A DNA stretch of 64,000 bases from Sporomusaceae bacterium (GTDB taxonomy: Bacteria > Bacillota > Negativicutes > Sporomusales > UBA7701). The position numbers were made by a program, and so were the translations under genes. Below, in pieces: positions 44,127 through 53,598 of the stretch. The notes below the pieces were generated by a model. That model made no database searches. It saw only the letters and a program-made list of their open reading frames with translations, and had not been told where the DNA came from. Location of the stretch: NCBI GenBank assembly GCA_031460455.1, contig JAVKTQ010000012.1, positions 51,832 to 115,831 on the forward strand. The letters run 5' to 3'. How positions within the stretch are numbered: position 1 is the stretch's first letter; each line of letters opens with the position of its first letter.

Positions 44127-46133
44127 ATGAAACGGTTTTTCGGGGCCGGCTTGGTGCTGGTCTGCCTGCTGGCGGTTTGTCTGCCCCTGGCGTCGGCCGG
44201 GGATGGCGGGACGGCCAAGGTGACCGCCCGCACGGAGATCTGGAAGGACATCAATGCCGGGGCTACCGGCAGCGCGGCCGTCGCCATCATGGACGACGGG
44301 AAGTTCGTTTATTCCGAGGGCTTCGGGATGGCCGACCGCGAGAAAGGCATCCCGGTCGACAGGCATACCATTTTCAATATGGGCTCGGTGAGCAAGGTTT
44401 ATGTGGCGACGGCGATCATGCTGCTGGTCGACGAGGGCAAGGTGGATCTCGACCAGCCGGTGACAAGGTATCTGCCCGAATTTACGATGGCGGACGAGCG
44501 CTACAAGGACATTACGGTGAGGATGACGCTCAACCATACCTCAGGCATACCGGGCACGACCGGAGCGAATAATTTCGGGTTCGCTTTTAATAAGGACGTT
44601 TACAAGGATACGCTGGACACGCTGGCGCTGTCCAACCTGAAGCACCGGCCGGGCGAGATGAACCCGTACTGCAACGACGGGTTCACATTGGCGGAGATGA
44701 TCGTCGTCAGGGTCTCGGGGCAGAGCTTCCCGGATTTCCTGAATGAGCGGGTATTAAGGCCGCTGGGGATCAGCAACACCGGGCCGGGTGTCGGCATGAG
44801 GCAGGAGACGAAAACGGTGAGGGCGGCGAAGTATTATCCGCCCGGCAGGCTGCACGCCGAGCCGCTGGAGGTGCTTTCGGTGCTGGCGGCGGGCGGGCTG
44901 TCGGCGTCGGCGGAGGATCTGTGCCGGTTCGCCGATTCGTTCGCGGGAAAAGGCCCGCAGATATTGTCGGCCAAGGCGCTGGCGGAGATCAAGAAGGTGC
45001 AGTCGCCCGAGTTCAACGGCAAGCTGCGCGGCCCCGATGTGAGCTTCGGGCTGGGCTGGGACGTGACCGACCACGAACGCTACCGGGTTCAGGGGATAAA
45101 GGTGCTCGGCAAGAGCGGCGGTACGGGGACTTATACCACGATGATGTTTGCCGTGCCTGACAAGCGGATCGCGGTGGCGGTGATCGCCAGCGGAGCGCGG
45201 AGCGGCGCGATCGCCATCGCCGACAGGGTGCTGGAAGCGTATCTTGTCGACAAGGGGCTTATGAAGAAAGAAGTCAAGGCTGTGACGCCGCCGGTCAAAG
45301 CGCAGCCCGCGCCCGAATCGCTCAGGGCTTTTGCGGGCTACTACGCCACCGGCAACGCGCTGTATAAAGTGGCGCTCGATATAGAAAAGGGCGCTCTGAC
45401 CGTCTACAACGTGGCCGGCGAGACGGAGACCCCGGTGGTGACGGGGGTATACAACAACGGCTATTTCCACGCAAAAGGGGAAATGCTGTATTTTACGGTT
45501 TCCGGCGACCGGCGTTATTTGGCGAAGCACGATCCGGCCTGGATGGTGGATACGATCAGCAGCGAAAAAATCGAGCCTGTTGCCGCGCCGGTAAAGCTGG
45601 CGGCCCAGGTCGAAGGCCGGAAATGGCTGCGGCGGAACGCGAAACCTTTTGAGGGCTCGATGGGCGTGGCCGATTATGTCGTCGAAGGCGGCCTGATCAA
45701 GGCGCTGCCGGGCTATATCGAGTTTGGCGGCGTGAAGAGGATCGAGTCGCCGCTTTTCGCCGGGATGCCGGTCAAGTCGATGCGCGATTTATCGGAGCTC
45801 CGCCTGGTCGACAGGGACGGACGGCTGTGGGCGTGGTGCAACGGGGCGCTGTTCATGCCTGCCGATATGGCGGCAACGCTGGAGGACGACAAGGCGACCG
45901 GCGTGATTGGCGCGGACGGGTTTGCCGAATGGCTGAAGGTGACCGAGGACAGCGTGCTGAGCTTTGCGAAACCGGCGCAGGGCCGGGTGCTGGTGTACGA
46001 CGCCGCAGGGGCGCTGCTGTATGACAGCGTGTTGGACAGCGGCGAGGTGTTTGTGGCCGCCGGCGGCTTCGTGGCGATGACCGGCAACGCCGGGGATGCC
46101 TTTACGGTGATGGCGAAGGCGGCCGGCAATTAG
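44127..46133 (+). CDS. Secreted serine hydrolase (class C beta-lactamase/DD-peptidase fold), copy 1
   Basis: This 668-residue protein starts at ATG 44127 (GGAGG 8-9 nt upstream). A Sec signal peptide ends near residue 24 (LASAGDGG). The catalytic SxxK is S87-V-S-K90, the YxN motif is Y181-C-N183, and the KTG-like motif is GKSGGTGTY. The core domain (about 30-430) resembles class C beta-lactamases and esterases (TLNHTSGIPG). The C-terminal 250 residues form an extra domain repeated in the sister protein at 47134. A D-amino-acid peptidase or esterase activity is most likely; resistance is not implied. Confidence 0.88.
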   Translation: MKRFFGAGLVLVCLLAVCLPLASAGDGGTAKVTARTEIWKDINAGATGSAAVAIMDDGKFVYSEGFGMADREKGIPVDRHTIFNMGSVSKVYVATAIMLLVDEGKVDLDQPVTRYLPEFTMADERYKDITVRMTLNHTSGIPGTTGANNFGFAFNKDVYKDTLDTLALSNLKHRPGEMNPYCNDGFTLAEMIVVRVSGQSFPDFLNERVLRPLGISNTGPGVGMRQETKTVRAAKYYPPGRLHAEPLEVLSVLAAGGLSASAEDLCRFADSFAGKGPQILSAKALAEIKKVQSPEFNGKLRGPDVSFGLGWDVTDHERYRVQGIKVLGKSGGTGTYTTMMFAVPDKRIAVAVIASGARSGAIAIADRVLEAYLVDKGLMKKEVKAVTPPVKAQPAPESLRAFAGYYATGNALYKVALDIEKGALTVYNVAGETETPVVTGVYNNGYFHAKGEMLYFTVSGDRRYLAKHDPAWMVDTISSEKIEPVAAPVKLAAQVEGRKWLRRNAKPFEGSMGVADYVVEGGLIKALPGYIEFGGVKRIESPLFAGMPVKSMRDLSELRLVDRDGRLWAWCNGALFMPADMAATLEDDKATGVIGADGFAEWLKVTEDSVLSFAKPAQGRVLVYDAAGALLYDSVLDSGEVFVAAGGFVAMTGNAGDAFTVMAKAAGN

Positions 46134-46146
46134 GAACTGATTAAGC

Positions 46147-46189
46147 CGGCCCCGGCCAGGCGTGCTGCGCCAGGACGGGGCCGTTCTTT
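46147..46189 (+). terminator. Terminator between serine hydrolase copy 1 and peptidase
   Basis: CGGCCCCG (46147-46154) pairs with CGGGGCCG (46176-46183) around a shorter hairpin GGCG/CGCC, followed by TTCTTTC. It ends the first hydrolase transcript 14 bp after its stop. Confidence 0.75.
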
Positions 46190-46224
46190 CGGTAAAAATT
46201 ATGTGGCAGGAGGCGTGACAAGAT

Positions 46225-47115
46225 ATGGGGATAACGGCGGCGACGGAGGGGAAGATAGCGGTCAGCGGCGGGCAGGTGTGGTACCGGATCGTCGGACGGG
46301 AGAAGGCCGGGGCGCCTGTGCTCATGGTGCACGGAGGACCGGGGGCGCCCCACGATTATCTGGAGCCTTTGGCGGCGTTGGCCGACGAGCGGCCGGTGGT
46401 TTTTTACGACCAGCTGGGCTGCGGCAATTCCGACCGACCGGACGACCCGTCGCTGTGGACGACCGCTCGGTTCGTGGAGGAGCTGGCGGCGGTGCGGGCG
46501 GCGCTCGGTCTGGGTGAGGTGCATATCCTCGGTCAGTCGTGGGGTACGATGCTGGCAGTCGAGTATATGCTCGCCAAGAAGCCCGGCGGGGTCCGCAGCC
46601 TGGTGCTGACGGCGCCCTTTCTGAGCGCTCCGCTGTGGATCGCCGACCAGCGCGCTTATCTCGCCGCCATGCCGGACGAGGTGCGGCAGGTGGTGGCGGC
46701 GGCCGAAGCGAAGGGCGATTACGAATCGCCCGCGTATCAGGAGGCGGTGATGGCGTTTTACCGGAAGCACCTGTGCCTGCTCGATCCGTGGCCTGAGCCG
46801 GTGCAGCGGACATTTGAAAAGATGGGGGTGCCGGTTTACCTGAGCATGTTCGGGCCGAGCGAGTTCACCGCGACCGGCAGCCTGAAGGATGCCGACCTTG
46901 TCGGCCGCCTCGGGGAGATAACCGTCCCGGTGCTGTTCACCTGCGGCAGCCAGGACGAGGCGACGCCGGCGACGACGCGGCTGTACCAGCGAGCGCTGCC
47001 CGGGTCGGAGCTTGTGGTGTTCGCCGATACTTCCCACCAGCATCACCTGGAAAAACCCGACGAATACCTAGCGGCGGTGCGCGGCTTTCTGGCGCGGACC
47101 GAGGGCAGGAAGTAG
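46225..47115 (+). CDS. Alpha/beta hydrolase, proline iminopeptidase-like
   Basis: This 296-residue cytoplasmic hydrolase (no signal peptide) has the family motifs VHGGPGAPHDYL (oxyanion hole), GQSWGTM with the nucleophilic Ser, and a C-terminal HQHHLEKPDEY containing the catalytic His; an Asp in FTCGSQDEATP completes the set. The nearest named family is proline iminopeptidase and tripeptide aminopeptidase-like enzymes (S33). It sits between two long serine hydrolases and is 19 bp upstream of the second, suggesting a shared peptide-processing role. Confidence 0.88.
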   Translation: MGITAATEGKIAVSGGQVWYRIVGREKAGAPVLMVHGGPGAPHDYLEPLAALADERPVVFYDQLGCGNSDRPDDPSLWTTARFVEELAAVRAALGLGEVHILGQSWGTMLAVEYMLAKKPGGVRSLVLTAPFLSAPLWIADQRAYLAAMPDEVRQVVAAAEAKGDYESPAYQEAVMAFYRKHLCLLDPWPEPVQRTFEKMGVPVYLSMFGPSEFTATGSLKDADLVGRLGEITVPVLFTCGSQDEATPATTRLYQRALPGSELVVFADTSHQHHLEKPDEYLAAVRGFLARTEGRK

Positions 47116-47133
47116 ATTAAGGAGGTGCAATTG

Positions 47134-49140
47134 ATGCGGAAAGTGATAGGGATATTATGCCTGGCGATGTGCGTGCTGGTGGCGGGCGCAGCGCCGGCAT
47201 GGGCCGGCGGCGCCGATGGCGGCAGCGCGGTGACCGTCGCTCGCACGGAGATGTGGAAGGACATAAACTCCGGGGCTATCGGCAGCGCCGCCATAGCTAT
47301 CATGGATGACGGAAAAATCGTGTACTCCGAGGGTTTCGGCATGGCCGACCGCGAGAAGAGCGTCCCGGTCGACAAGAACACCGTCTTTAACATCGGCTCG
47401 GTGAGCAAGATGTATGTGACGACGGCGATCATGCTGCTCGTCGACGAGGGCAAGGTCGATCTCGACAAGCCGGTGACCAGGTATATCCCGGAGTTTAAGA
47501 TGGCAGACGAGCGCTATAAGGATATCACGGTGAGGATGACGCTCAACCACACGTCGGGGCTGCCTGGCACAACCGGGGCGAACAATTTCGGTTACTCTTT
47601 CAACAAGGATGTTTACAAGGACATCCTGGAAACGCTGGCCCTTTCGAACCTCAAGCATCAGCCGGGCGAAATGAACCCATACTGCAACGACGGCTTCACC
47701 CTGGCGGAAATGATTGTGGTCAGGGCTTCGGGGCAAAGCTTCATGGATTTTTTGCACGAACGGGTATTTAAGCCGTTGTCGCTGAACCATACCGGCCCGG
47801 GTGTCGGTATGTGGCTGGCGGGTACAGGGGTAAAGGCGGCAAAGTTCTACCCGCCGGGAAAAACGGCCAGCGAGCCGCTGGAAGTCCTGTCTGTCCTGGG
47901 AGCAGGCGGACTTTCGGCATCGGCCGAAGATTTATGCCGCTTCGCCGACACTTTCTCGGGGAAAGGCGCCCAGATTCTCTCGGCCAAGGCGCTTGACGAG
48001 ATGAAGAAGGTACAGCCGGCCACGTTCCGGGGCAAACTCCGCGGCCCCGACATAAGCTGGGGACTCGGCTGGGATGTTGCCGAACATGTGCCGTTCAAGG
48101 AACAGGGGATCAAGGTTTTAGGCAAAGGCGGCAACAGCGGCACGTATACCGCGCAGGTGTTCGCCGCCCCCGACAAAAGGGTGTCGGTGGCCATAGTCTC
48201 CACCGGGAAGGCCGGCGGGGCCTTCGTTATCGCTGCCGATGTGCTGGCGGCTTATCTTGCCGACAAAGGCCTGATGAAAAGAACGGCCAAAGCGGTGACG
48301 CCGCCTGCCAAGGCTGAGCCGATCCCCGCGGAGATGAAGGCTTTTGAGGGTTACTATTTCAGCGGCGCCCTTACGAGAATCGCTTTCGATATGGAGAAAG
48401 GGACACTGACTGTTTATAAAGTGGAAGGCAAGACGGAAACGCCCCAGCTGTCGGCGGTTTATAACTCCGGCTATTTCCATAAGAGTGAGGCGAAGGTTTA
48501 TTTCGCGGCTATCGACGGCAGGCGCTACTTTGTACAGCATGCTCCGTCATTCAAGGCGGATGCGATCAGCGGTGAAAAAATCGAGCCTGTGGCGGAGCCG
48601 AAAGAGCTGGCGATCGCGATCGACGGCCAGAAGTGGCTGAGACGGAACGCGAAAGCCTTCGAGGGATCGATGGCCGCGGCCGGTTATGTTGTCGAGTCTT
48701 ATTCGATAGACGCACTGCCGGGCTACATCGATTTCGGCAGCGTTTTGAAAGTCGAGTCCCCCACCTTCGCGGGTATGGCGGTGAAGGCGCTGCGCGATCT
48801 GTCCGAACTCCGCCTGATCGAAAAAGAAGGCCGGATGTGGGCCTGGAGTGCCGGAGTGCTGTTTATGCCTGCCGATATGGCGGCAGCGCTGGAGAGCGGC
48901 AAGACGACCCATGCCATCGGCACGGACGGGTATAACGAATGGCTGAAGGTGGCGGAAGACTGCGTGCTGGGCTTCGAAAAGCCGGCGAAGGGCAGGGTGA
49001 TCGTGTTCGATGCCGAGGGGACGGTGCTGTACGACAGCGCGGTGGATAGCGGCGAGGTGTTCGCGGCGGCCGGCGGTTTCGTGACGATCGTCGGCAACGC
49101 CGGGGATTCCTTCACGGTGACGGCAAAAGCCGTCGAGTGA
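47134..49140 (+). CDS. Secreted serine hydrolase, copy 2
   Basis: This is the sister of the gene at 44127, with exactly the same length (668 residues) and collinear throughout. Signal peptide (ending near PAWAGGA), SVSK motif, YCND motif and a GKGGNSGTY block in place of GKSGGTGTY. ATG 47134 has AAGGAGG 8 nt upstream. Conservation along the whole protein, including the C-terminal domain, shows a tandem gene duplication with the peptidase gene in between. Differences in the third motif suggest different substrates. Confidence 0.88.
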   Translation: MRKVIGILCLAMCVLVAGAAPAWAGGADGGSAVTVARTEMWKDINSGAIGSAAIAIMDDGKIVYSEGFGMADREKSVPVDKNTVFNIGSVSKMYVTTAIMLLVDEGKVDLDKPVTRYIPEFKMADERYKDITVRMTLNHTSGLPGTTGANNFGYSFNKDVYKDILETLALSNLKHQPGEMNPYCNDGFTLAEMIVVRASGQSFMDFLHERVFKPLSLNHTGPGVGMWLAGTGVKAAKFYPPGKTASEPLEVLSVLGAGGLSASAEDLCRFADTFSGKGAQILSAKALDEMKKVQPATFRGKLRGPDISWGLGWDVAEHVPFKEQGIKVLGKGGNSGTYTAQVFAAPDKRVSVAIVSTGKAGGAFVIAADVLAAYLADKGLMKRTAKAVTPPAKAEPIPAEMKAFEGYYFSGALTRIAFDMEKGTLTVYKVEGKTETPQLSAVYNSGYFHKSEAKVYFAAIDGRRYFVQHAPSFKADAISGEKIEPVAEPKELAIAIDGQKWLRRNAKAFEGSMAAAGYVVESYSIDALPGYIDFGSVLKVESPTFAGMAVKALRDLSELRLIEKEGRMWAWSAGVLFMPADMAAALESGKTTHAIGTDGYNEWLKVAEDCVLGFEKPAKGRVIVFDAEGTVLYDSAVDSGEVFAAAGGFVTIVGNAGDSFTVTAKAVE

Positions 49141-49160
49141 GGCTATTTGGGGAGAATAAA

Positions 49161-49189
49161 GAGTTGGACCGTTATGGTCCAACTCTTTT
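49161..49189. terminator. Bidirectional terminator
   Basis: A perfect 10-bp stem (GAGTTGGACC/GGTCCAACTC) with a 5-nt loop lies between A-rich and T-rich flanks, so it can serve both the hydrolase (plus) and the nucleotidase remnant (minus). Confidence 0.85.
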
Positions 49190-49204
49190 GCTTGCAGGAG
49201 AGGC

Positions 49205-50456
49205 CTATTGAGCAGCCAGCGGCACGATCCGCGGCTGGGGGGTACGGTAGTTGTCCGGGATGTCTGGCCTGCCGTCGCCGTCGCGGTCGGGGAAGGCGCC
49301 GAGGTATATGGCGAGGGCCAGCCATTCTTTGACTTCCGGAGAGCCAGGGTCGGCGGTGCGGCGGACGACGAGCGCGCGGGGATCGGTGAGCGGGGTGCCT
49401 GCTGCGTCTTTGGGCTGGTAGGTCAGCCGGCCGCCGGTGGCGCGGGCGAGGAAGTCGCGCAGGTAATAGCCGTTGAGGTTTGTGCATACCCGGTACAGGC
49501 GGTTGTCGTCAAGCGGTTCGAGAGCACCGTCGCCGGTCTCGACCTCGACGGCGGCGACGCGGGCGAAGGGGGGCGCTCCTGGGTCGTAGGCGAAGCGCAT
49601 GCCGCTGATTTGGAGGCGGGCATCTTCTTTCACGTCGGCGAGGGTGGCTTCGATTTCGAACAGGGAACGGATTTCACGACCGGTAAGCCAAAAAGTGACA
49701 AGCGGGTAGCCGGCCCGGCCGTCAAGGCCTATTCCTAACGGCAGAACGCGAAAGGCGTCGTCGACGGTGACGTGGCCGGCGGGCAGCGGGGCGCGGATGA
49801 GGCCGTAAGGGGTGACGGCAAGGGATATTTCGCGATAGCGGGGACCTTCTACGGCGCGCACGGCCGCCCGGTAGGCATCGGTGACGAGGTCGCCTTGGCC
49901 GGACAGGACGGCATCCGGCCGACCGCGATCCCAGTCGGGGGCGGGTAGGGCAAAGCGGCTGCTGGACAGGAACTGGCCTGTCTTATAACCAAAGGCGGCG
50001 AGATAGCTGCGGTCGATATCCTGGCTAAAGCCGGTGACCAATCTGGCGACGGAAGTGTTCTCTGCCGTCGGCGGTGAAGTCGAAGTCGTGATTGCCGAAG
50101 GTGGTGGCGTCGTAAGCGAGCGCACCCATGAGCACGAGTTCGGCCGAGCGGGTGGAGCGGATGGTGTGGAAGATTGTGCCCATGCTGAAGTCGCCGGCAT
50201 CGAGCAGCAGCACCCGGTCTTCACGCCCGCGGCGCTCGGCGTCTATGGCTGCTGCTATTCTGGCGAGGCCGCCTGCACGGCCGGTTATGCCGTCGCCGCT
50301 CACGGGGGGGTACTCGGCGATATGGGAGTGGGTGTCGTGGGTGAAGAGGATGACGAGGTTGCCGGCCGCCCCGGCGGCGGAAACAGGAGTCGGCGAAGCC
50401 GCGGCGAACACGGTTGCCAGCAGGACAGCGGCAAACCAACGGCTTATTCTGTGCAT
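49205..50456 (-). pseudogene. Broken 5'-nucleotidase/metallophosphatase gene
   Basis: The 5' part (ATG 50456, signal peptide, then FTHDTHSHIAEYPP, LLLDAGDFSMGT, TFGNHDFDFTADG) is the N-terminal metallophosphatase half of UshA-like enzymes. The 3' part, in another frame, begins to match at about 50045 (RSYLAAFGYKTGQ) and continues with a full nucleotidase C-terminal domain (SGQGDLVTDAYRAAV). Between the two halves some 100-200 residues of the metal-site domain, including the GHxH region, are missing, and the frame changes. I therefore call an internal deletion with frameshift. A sequencing error alone cannot explain the missing block. Confidence 0.75.
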
Positions 50457-50494
50457 GGGAGTGACTCCTCTCCTAAGTATGGGAGTGGGCGTTA

Positions 50495-51130
50495 TCACCG
50501 GGCGCCGATGGACAGAGGAAACTCCAGGAAGCCGTATACGTACGGGGCGAGCTCATATAGCTGGAAGAAGACGACGGGCCGGCCGTCGGCGGCGAGGTAG
50601 AAGTCGGGGTTGTCGGCGACGCCTTTGAAGGGGGCGATGAGGGGGAGGTTGCGGTCTTTGAGCTGGGCGGCGATGGCGGCGTCGATTTTCTCGCGGCCGC
50701 CGCCGTCGTACGGGACGAGGTCGGGCAGGCGGTATTCGCGGCCGGTGGCGAGGTCGAAGGTGAGGCCGCGCATGTAGGTCATGCCGTGGGCGCCGCCCTG
50801 GTATACGTAGAAGGTCAGGGTGAGGCTGAGTTTGCCGTCGCCGTTGTGGCGGACGGCGTATCTGGCCATAGCGGTTTCGGTGAAAGGCCCGGAAGGGCCG
50901 GCTGCGACACCGGCGCGGAATCCCTCGACCCGCCGGGCGATGGCGGCGTTGATGATGTCTTGGGCCTTGGCGTCGGGCATGCCGATCACCCGCGGATATT
51001 GGAAATCGAGCACTCCCTGGTGAAGACTCTGGGTGACGACGGACACGGATTGGGGATGGGTTTCGGCGCCGGCCGCAGGCATTGCCAGGAGCAGGAGGGC
51101 GCAGGCGAGGATAGTTCTGGCGAGTTTCAT
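50495..51130 (-). CDS. Secreted DUF4163/DUF3298-type protein
   Basis: This 211-residue protein has a Sec signal peptide (MKLARTILACALLLLAMPAAG-AETH). The mature part reads as a DUF4163 segment (LDFQYPRVIGMPDAKAQDIINA) followed by a DUF3298 segment (YVYQGGAHGMTYMRGLTFDL and FYLAADGRPVVFFQLYELAPYVYG). Proteins of this type occur in cell-wall-associated settings (for example near PdaC and anti-sigma RsiV). Biochemical role unclear. The gene ends 39 bp before the start of the nucleotidase remnant, so they probably shared an operon. Confidence 0.85.
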   Translation of the reverse strand: MKLARTILACALLLLAMPAAGAETHPQSVSVVTQSLHQGVLDFQYPRVIGMPDAKAQDIINAAIARRVEGFRAGVAAGPSGPFTETAMARYAVRHNGDGKLSLTLTFYVYQGGAHGMTYMRGLTFDLATGREYRLPDLVPYDGGGREKIDAAIAAQLKDRNLPLIAPFKGVADNPDFYLAADGRPVVFFQLYELAPYVYGFLEFPLSIGAR

Positions 51131-51314
51131 TGTTACGGCACCCCTTTCGGCGAGTGTGCGGAGGATAAAAACTCTTTTATTATCAGTATATCATACCGGT
51201 ATATGGCAGGCATTTCCTGGGGGGAGGATTATGTAGGGGATTGTCGAAATAGAACCGAAAACCCTGCCGGGAGCGCTCTTTACGCCGGTCGGGGCGGCGA
51301 TTACCGGGGGAGGC

Positions 51315-52604
51315 ATGCCGATGCAAAGCCGGGACGGGGAGTTGTTCGGTCATCCCAAAGGGCTTTATGTGCTCTTTTTTACCGAGATGTGGGAGCGGTT
51401 CTCGTACTACGGGATGCGGGCCCTGCTGATTTTCTACATGACCAAGCATCTGCTGTTTTCCCAGGGCCAGGCGTCGCAGGTCTACGGCCTGTACACCGGC
51501 TTCGTTTATATGACGCCGTTTTTCGGCGGGATGCTGGCCGATCGGGTGTGGGGCCAGCGTAAGACGGTGATCGTCGGCGGCGTGCTGATGGCGATCGGCC
51601 ACTTCCTGATGGCGTTCGAGAATCTTTTCTACCCGGCGCTGGTTTTCCTGGTGCTCGGCAACGGGGCGTTCAAGCCGAATATCTCGACCCAGGTGGGCAG
51701 CCTGTACCCGCCGGGGGACCCCCGGCGCGACCGGGCCTTCAATATTTTCTATGTCGGCATCAACCTGGGGGCGTTCCTGTCGCCGTTGGTCTGCGGGACG
51801 CTCGGCGAGGTGTACGGCTGGCACTGGGGCTTCGGCTTCGCCGGGGTGGGCATGATGATCGGCCTGCTCCTCTATATATGGGGACAGCGGTACCTGTCGC
51901 CGGAATGCGCTGTGCGCCGGCCTGCGGCCGACTGCCAGCCGGGTGGCGGCGCATTGACCGCCGACGAGAAAGGGCGGGTGTGGCTGCTGATCTTTATGTG
52001 CATGTTCAGCGCCGTTTTCTATATGGCGTACGAGCAGCAGGGCAACACGATGGCGCTGTGGGCCGACGAGGACACCGACCGCCGTATCTTCGGCTGGGAG
52101 ATGCCGGCCACGTGGTTTCAGTCGTTCAACCCGCTGTTCATTTTCCTGCTGACGCCGCTGGTGACTTCGCTGTGGGCCTGGCAGGCCAGGCGCGGCCGCG
52201 AGCCGGACGCGATCGTGAAGATGGCTGTCGGCTGCATGCTGCTCGGCCTGTCGTTCCTGGTGCTGATGCCGGCGGCCGCGATGTACGACGTGGACGGTAC
52301 ACCGGTAAACATGCTGTGGACGATCGGCAGCATCCTCATCCTCACGGTCGGCGAGCTGTATCTGTCGCCGGTCGGCCTGTCGCTGTTCACGAAGCTGTCG
52401 CCGCCCCGCATGGTGTCGATGATGATGGGGGTATGGTTTATGTCGTCGTTCGCCGGCAACTTCCTGGCCGGCTATATCGGCACATTTTGGGACGTGCTGC
52501 CGAAAGACAAGTTTTTCCTGCTGCTGGCGGCGATCGCGTTCGCGGCCGGCGCAGGCATCCTGGCTTACCGGCGGCTGGCGGGCAGTGCGGCCCGCTGCGC
52601 GTAA
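51315..52604 (+). CDS. POT-family proton-dependent peptide transporter
   Basis: This 429-residue protein has about 12 membrane helices. The family motif EMWERFSYYGMR (ExxER) is in helix 1, FYVGINLGAFLSPL is the PTR2-type signature, and a GYIGTFWDVLP loop is near the C-terminus. It imports di- and tripeptides with protons. It is shorter than the roughly 460-500-residue bacterial average but complete. Its neighbours on the other side encode peptidase-like enzymes, so peptide use is a common theme here. Confidence 0.93.
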   Translation: MPMQSRDGELFGHPKGLYVLFFTEMWERFSYYGMRALLIFYMTKHLLFSQGQASQVYGLYTGFVYMTPFFGGMLADRVWGQRKTVIVGGVLMAIGHFLMAFENLFYPALVFLVLGNGAFKPNISTQVGSLYPPGDPRRDRAFNIFYVGINLGAFLSPLVCGTLGEVYGWHWGFGFAGVGMMIGLLLYIWGQRYLSPECAVRRPAADCQPGGGALTADEKGRVWLLIFMCMFSAVFYMAYEQQGNTMALWADEDTDRRIFGWEMPATWFQSFNPLFIFLLTPLVTSLWAWQARRGREPDAIVKMAVGCMLLGLSFLVLMPAAAMYDVDGTPVNMLWTIGSILILTVGELYLSPVGLSLFTKLSPPRMVSMMMGVWFMSSFAGNFLAGYIGTFWDVLPKDKFFLLLAAIAFAAGAGILAYRRLAGSAARCA

Positions 52605-52616
52605 AGCAGGCAGAAA

Positions 52617-52645
52617 AGGACTCCGGATGGGCCGGAGTCCTTTTT
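52617..52645 (+). terminator. Terminator after the peptide transporter
   Basis: GGACTCCGG pairs with CCGGAGTCC (loop ATGGG), preceded by AAAA and followed by TTTTT, starting 13 bp after the stop codon. Confidence 0.9.
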
Positions 52646-52761
52646 GCTGTCTTGCCGGAAGAAAAGTCTCCGGCGGGGCGGGGCGGCAGGAATACGCGGC
52701 CGGCGACGAGAAATGAATGGCACCGATGTAAAGCTATTATTATTGGGCGGGGGGCGGTTTT

Positions 52762-53598
52762 TTGAAAACCTATTGCATCGATTCGCTGGCCGCGGTCGGA
52801 CGCGAGGTGCGGGCCGACATCGTCAGGATGACGGCGGCGGCGGGCTCGGGGCACCCGGGCGGCAGCCTGTCGGCGGTGGAGCTGCTGACGGCTCTTTATT
52901 TCAAGGTTATGCGCCATCGGCCGACGGAGCCGAAGTGGCCGGAGCGGGACCGGTTTATTTTGTCGAAGGGCCACGCCTGCCCGCTGCTGTATTCGGTGAT
53001 GGCGCGTAGCGGGTACCTGCCGGCGGAGGAACTGACGACGCTGCGGAAGTTCGGCAGCTGCCTGCAGGGCCACCCGAGCTGCCTGGCGCTGCCGGCCCTG
53101 GAGGTGTCGAGCGGGTCGCTGGGGCAGGGGCTGTCGATCGCCAACGGCCTGGCGCTGACGGCGAAGATGAACGGTCAGGGCTTCAGGGTATACTGCCTGA
53201 TGGGCGACGGCGAGCTGCAGGAGGGCCAGGTGTGGGAGGCGGTGATGTCGTCTGCCCACTATAAGCTGGACAACGTGTGCGCGCTGGTGGATTATAACGG
53301 CCTGCAGATCGACGGCGACGTGGAGAATGTGATGGGGCTGGCGCCGCTGGCCGAGAAGTGGCGGGCGTTCAACTGGCACGCGGTCGAGATCGACGGCCAT
53401 GACTATGAGCAGGTGCTGGCGGCCTACGACGAGGCGGCGCGGACGAAGGGCAGGCCGACGGTCATCATTGCCAGGACGGTGAAGGGCAAGGGCGTTTCTT
53501 TCATGGAGAACGCCGCCGGCTGGCACGGCAAGGCGCCGAACGCCGACGAGCTGGCGCGGGCGCTGGACGACATCTACGGGAAGGGGCTGGGGCAATGA
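52762..53598 (+). CDS. Transketolase, N-terminal half
   Basis: This 278-residue subunit starts with TTG at 52762 (GGGGCGG upstream). It contains the thiamine diphosphate site: GSGHPGG near residue 28 and GDGELQEGQVWEA to DYNGLQ. The other half is the next gene, overlapping by 4 nt. Split transketolases are common in anaerobes and archaea; the pair transfers two-carbon units in the pentose phosphate pathway. Confidence 0.93.
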   Translation: MKTYCIDSLAAVGREVRADIVRMTAAAGSGHPGGSLSAVELLTALYFKVMRHRPTEPKWPERDRFILSKGHACPLLYSVMARSGYLPAEELTTLRKFGSCLQGHPSCLALPALEVSSGSLGQGLSIANGLALTAKMNGQGFRVYCLMGDGELQEGQVWEAVMSSAHYKLDNVCALVDYNGLQIDGDVENVMGLAPLAEKWRAFNWHAVEIDGHDYEQVLAAYDEAARTKGRPTVIIARTVKGKGVSFMENAAGWHGKAPNADELARALDDIYGKGLGQ

